Assembly: GCA_016776525.1 (NCBI GenBank)
Contig: JADHTD010000113.1
Location: forward strand, 1 to 8,037
Direction: 5' to 3'
From: Rhodospirillales bacterium
GTDB taxonomy: Bacteria; Pseudomonadota; Alphaproteobacteria; Rhodospirillales; JADHTD01
Length of the DNA: 8,037 nucleotides
Shown: positions 6,188 to 8,037 of the stretch, in pieces
Position numbering within the stretch: position 1 is the first letter of the stretch
Layout: each line of letters begins with the position of its first letter
Notes under the pieces: generated by a model
Database searches by the model: none
What the model saw: only the letters and a program-made list of their open reading frames with translations
What the model was told of the DNA's origin: nothing
Translations under genes and position numbers: made by a program

Positions 6188-6440
6188 GTATCTATCCCCT
6201 AACACTATGGCCCTGAAAACGGTATTCCCGGCTGGAATCGGGCCTTGAAACCTCTATAAATTCCGGTCCAACCAGCCATATTATTATTTTCTGCTGGATT
6301 TGCGCCGGAAGATTTGGGAGTGTATATTCGATTTTTCTAATTGTCATCAAGTACGATGATGAAAAATCCCCGTCACCTCTGCGTGAGTAAAAAGGGCGGG
6401 GACGTTAATAAGGCTTCAATTGACGTTGGGAAGTAAAATT
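6188..6440. promoter_or_regulatory. Divergent control region between yeeE and tusA
   Basis: These 253 bases should hold promoters for both directions. For tusA a possible pair is TTGCGC (6300-6305), 17 bases, TATATT (6323-6328); the -10 is fair and the -35 poor. For yeeE no convincing pair is seen. Short dyads occur: ATTCC-N5-GGAAT (6224-6238), TCATC-N6-GATGA (6344-6359), and the GC-rich hairpin listed at 6367-6402. No protein gene is supported in this stretch. Confidence 0.5.
6367..6402. other. GC-rich nested hairpin in the tusA leader
   Basis: TCCCCG (6367-6372) pairs with CGGGGA (6397-6402). Directly inside it, TCAC (6373-6376) pairs with GTGA (6383-6386) around a six-base loop, leaving a one-sided 10-base bulge containing AAAAAGGG. 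On the plus strand it would fold in the tusA 5' leader, 38 bases before the start. On the minus strand the structure is followed by AUUUUUC, so it could also stop antisense transcripts. I do not recognise it as a known riboswitch. Confidence 0.4.
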
Positions 6441-6665
6441 ATGACGACCATGCTCGATACCAAGGGAATGAATTGCCCACTGCCGATCCTCAAGGCGAAA
6501 AAAGCGATCAAGGGCCTCGATGCCGGCGAAACTTTGCAGGTTGAATCGACGGACCCCGGTTCGGTAAAGGATTTCGAGGCATTTTGCCGCTCGACCGGCA
6601 ATGAGCTTCTGGAAAGCACCGAAGCCGATGGTGTCTTTACTTACCTGATCAAGAAAGCCAGCTGA
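6441..6665 (+). CDS. tusA: TusA/SirA family sulfur-carrier protein
   Basis: TusA is a small cytoplasmic protein that carries sulfur as a persulfide on one cysteine and hands it to partners. From ATG at 6441 it has 74 residues, the normal size. The signature KGMNCPLPILKAKKAI (8-23) gives Cys12 as the carrier and the conserved CPLP turn; DPGSVKDFEAFC (38-49) is the second family block. The frame is open back to an ATG at 6420, seven codons earlier. GGGAAG seven bases before 6441, and the fit to family starts, favour the shorter form, but the longer one also has AAGG upstream. It is divergent from yeeE, a pairing seen in many bacteria and taken to link thiosulfate import with sulfur transfer. 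It could instead serve sulfur oxidation, as TusA does in organisms that also use Dsr or Hdr-like enzymes; none of those is visible here. Confidence 0.93.
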   Translation: MTTMLDTKGMNCPLPILKAKKAIKGLDAGETLQVESTDPGSVKDFEAFCRSTGNELLESTEADGVFTYLIKKAS

Positions 6666-6682
6666 ACAAGCGACCCGGCAAT

Positions 6683-6706
6683 ACCGCTATGATTTAGGGA
6701 AGCGGT
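6683..6706 (+). other. Inverted repeat between tusA and soxS
   Basis: ACCGCT and AGCGGT form a 6-bp perfect inverted repeat with a 12-base loop, 18 bases after the tusA stop. There is no U-tract directly after it, so it is not a good intrinsic terminator. It may be a processing or partial attenuation element between two co-oriented genes. Confidence 0.3.
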
Positions 6707-6744
6707 GGGCTAGCCTCATTTGCGGGTTTTCTTGAAAGGGCGCC

Positions 6745-7149
6745 ATGACCCGGTTTTTAACCTGGATTTTCGTCTTTATGTTTGTCGTTTCGCCGCTGGC
6801 GGCGGCCGAACTCGTCTATTTCCACGAGGACGCCTGTCCCTGGTGCGAGAGGTGGCAAAAAGAAGTCGGCGTCATTTACCACAAGACCGATGAAGCCAAG
6901 GTTTTACCGCTTCGTGAAGTTGAAATCGATGCCCCCCGGCCCAAGGACCTCCTGAAAATCCGTCCGATCATTTACACGCCGACTTTCGTGGTCATGGACG
7001 GGGGCCTGGAAGTGGGCCGCATCACCGGCTATCCCGGTGAAGATTTCTTCTGGCCGATGCTGGAGGGACTTATCAAGAAACTCGACCAACCCACCACCAA
7101 TGGACAGAAGGCGGAAACCGTCTTCCCGGCGACCAAACAGGCGAAATAA
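6745..7149 (+). CDS. soxS: SoxS-like periplasmic thioredoxin
   Basis: This small thioredoxin-fold protein is likely exported and resembles SoxS of Paracoccus, which keeps SoxYZ active by reducing the SoxY thiol. It has 134 residues. A signal peptide covers 1-20 (hydrophobic, ending PLAAA/E). The active site is DACPWCERW, with Cys31 and Cys34. The SoxS-type blocks follow: KEVGVIYHKTDEA (39-51), the cis-proline region YTPTFVV near 77-83, and GRITGYPGEDFFWPML near 91-106. The C-terminal tail is polar and low in conserved features. AAAGGG precedes the ATG at 6745. It is 79 bases after tusA in the same direction, so they may be co-transcribed. Its likely electron donor is the CcdA-type protein at the left edge. 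Another periplasmic thioredoxin role is possible, but the motif match and setting favour SoxS. Confidence 0.88.
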   Translation: MTRFLTWIFVFMFVVSPLAAAELVYFHEDACPWCERWQKEVGVIYHKTDEAKVLPLREVEIDAPRPKDLLKIRPIIYTPTFVVMDGGLEVGRITGYPGEDFFWPMLEGLIKKLDQPTTNGQKAETVFPATKQAK

Positions 7150-7163
7150 ACCCCTCCAGGGGT
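7144..7163 (-). terminator. Probable phoB terminator overlapping the soxS stop
   Basis: Read on the minus strand, ACCCC (7163-7159), loop TGGA, GGGGT (7154-7150) is followed by TTATTT, giving a short hairpin with a U-rich tail 66 bases after the phoB stop. In the plus direction the same hairpin has no U-tract. Its tail runs over the soxS stop codon, so the convergent genes are closely abutted. A second dyad, CTTAT-AAA-ATAAG (7171-7183), lies next to it. The stem is only five pairs, hence moderate confidence. Confidence 0.5.
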
Positions 7164-7228
7164 CTGACGTCTTATAAAATAAGCCGGATATCAGCGTTTA
7201 CTGACAGAGGATTCCTGCGCCGCCGCCC

Positions 7229-7921
7229 TCAGGCGGTTTCAATGTCAATGGCATAGCCTGCCCCCCGCACGGTGCGGATCAGGTCAGGCGCGCCGTCCAC
7301 ATTAAGGGCTTTGCGCAGGCGGCGGATGTGGACGTCGACGGTCCGGGATTCCACATAGATGTCGCGGCCCCAGGCCCGGTCCAGTAATTGTTCGCGGGAA
7401 AAGACCCGGCCGGGGCGTTCCATCAGCGTTTTCAGCAAGCGGAATTCGGTGGGGCCCAAATGGATCGATTTGCCGTCGCGGATAACCTTGTGTTGAGCCA
7501 AATCCATCGTCACATCGGCGTATTTCAGCAGTTGCTCGTCACGTTCCGGATGTGCCCGCCGCAGCACGGCGCGGATGCGGGCGATTATCTCGCCCGGTGA
7601 ATAGGGCTTGGTGACATAATCGTCGGCGCCGGTATCCAGGCCGCGGACCCGGTCGCTTTCTTCGCCGCGCGCCGTCAGCATGATGACCGGCAGGGTTTTG
7701 CTATCGGGCCGCGCCTTGAGTTGGCGGCAGACCTCGATGCCGGAAAGATCGGGCAGCATCCAGTCAAGCACCACCAGGTCGGGCTCCTCTTCCTTGACCA
7801 ATAACAGGGCCTCTTCGCCGCCGGTCGCCACCACGGTCCGGAATCCCTCTGATTCGAGGTTGTACCGTAAGACTTCGACCTGCGGTGGTTCGTCCTCGAC
7901 GATCAGGATCAGGTCTTCCAT
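7229..7921 (-). CDS. phoB: PhoB, phosphate-regulon response regulator
   Basis: PhoB is an OmpR-type DNA-binding response regulator that switches on phosphate-starvation genes when phosphorylated by PhoR. Its 230 residues match the usual length. The receiver domain (about 1-120) shows the acidic pair Glu9/Asp10, phospho-acceptor Asp53 in VVLDWMLP, Thr83 and Lys105 in TKPY. The winged-helix effector domain (about 130-228) shows LGPTEFRLLKTL, RVFSREQLLDRAWG, the recognition helix SRTVDVHIRRLRKAL and IRTVRGAGYA. The start overlaps the phoU stop by one base (TAATG), so the two are translationally coupled, with AAGGA inside phoU as the likely ribosome-binding site. It is convergent with soxS and not obviously linked to sulfur metabolism. 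The phoU-phoB order is what separates it from other OmpR-family members. Confidence 0.95.
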   Translation of the reverse strand: MEDLILIVEDEPPQVEVLRYNLESEGFRTVVATGGEEALLLVKEEEPDLVVLDWMLPDLSGIEVCRQLKARPDSKTLPVIMLTARGEESDRVRGLDTGADDYVTKPYSPGEIIARIRAVLRRAHPERDEQLLKYADVTMDLAQHKVIRDGKSIHLGPTEFRLLKTLMERPGRVFSREQLLDRAWGRDIYVESRTVDVHIRRLRKALNVDGAPDLIRTVRGAGYAIDIETA

Positions 7922-8037
7922 TAGGCCTGATTTCCTTCAGCGTCTTCCGGCTTAACCATGGTAAAACTTGAAGTGTCGCCCTTCTGCCGTTCGTCTTCCG
8001 GCATAACGCCCTCCACCATAAAGTGGACCTGTTCGGC
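7921..8037 (-). CDS. phoU: PhoU, C-terminal end only (5' part outside window)
   Basis: Only the last 38 residues and the stop are in the window. PhoU is a cytoplasmic protein that links the Pst phosphate transporter to PhoR and damps the Pho response. The visible start, AEQVHFMVEG, matches the end of the last PhoU helix bundle (family pattern of the type N-I-A-E-x-V-x-x-x-V-x-G). A polar tail ending EDAEGNQA follows and is not conserved. The stop TAA shares one base with the phoB ATG. The call rests on a short piece plus its place directly before phoB; the pst genes would be expected beyond the right edge. Confidence 0.82.
   Translation of the reverse strand, partial: AEQVHFMVEGVMPEDERQKGDTSSFTMVKPEDAEGNQA

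Noticed and set aside
6341..6360. TTGTCAT resembling half a Pho box upstream of tusA
   Set aside because: The second half-repeat at the required spacing is absent, so there is no support for PhoB control of tusA.
1..8037. Search for CRISPR arrays, tRNA or rRNA genes and insertion sequences
   Set aside because: No regularly spaced repeats, cloverleaf-type sequence, rRNA segments, transposase motifs or terminal inverted repeats were seen.

Overview
The window carries a thiosulfate-oxidation (Sox) locus of a proteobacterium, most likely an alphaproteobacterium. The support for that is a Paracoccus-type accessory thioredoxin (SoxS-like), a diheme SoxA, a CcdA-type SoxV homologue and an alphaproteobacterial-style phoU-phoB pair. 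Coding DNA is moderately GC-rich, and the gene-free stretches are clearly more AT-rich. The genus cannot be named from the sequence alone.

Layout, left to right: (1) 1-687, minus strand, a CcdA-family membrane thiol transporter, cut by the window edge. (2) 783-4776, minus strand, the core genes in transcription order soxX-soxY-soxZ-soxA-soxB. soxXYZA are tightly packed (gaps of 26-30 bases, good ribosome-binding sites). soxB is separated from soxA by a 93-base gap that holds a strong intrinsic terminator. (3) 4777-5083, a 307-base AT-rich control region with two 17-bp dyads of the same design. (4) 5084-6187, minus strand, a YeeE/YedE thiosulfate transporter, divergent from (5) tusA at 6441-6665 and a SoxS-like periplasmic thioredoxin at 6745-7149, both plus strand. 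(6) 7229-8037, minus strand, phoB and the tail of phoU, which belong to phosphate control and mark the edge of the sulfur island.

How the parts work together (known from the families): SoxXA oxidatively joins thiosulfate to the C-terminal cysteine of SoxY in SoxYZ, and SoxB releases the sulfone as sulfate. CcdA brings reducing power across the membrane, and SoxS-like thioredoxin keeps the SoxY thiol active. YeeE imports thiosulfate into the cytoplasm, and TusA is its usual partner in sulfur transfer. No soxCD (sulfane dehydrogenase), soxR regulator or soxK is in the window. If soxCD is also absent elsewhere, the sulfane sulfur would have to leave by another route.

The proteins are recognisable members of known families; I see no wholly new protein system. 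The less ordinary points are in the control DNA (a terminator inside the sox cluster, twin dyads, a structured tusA leader) and in a lipobox in SoxA.
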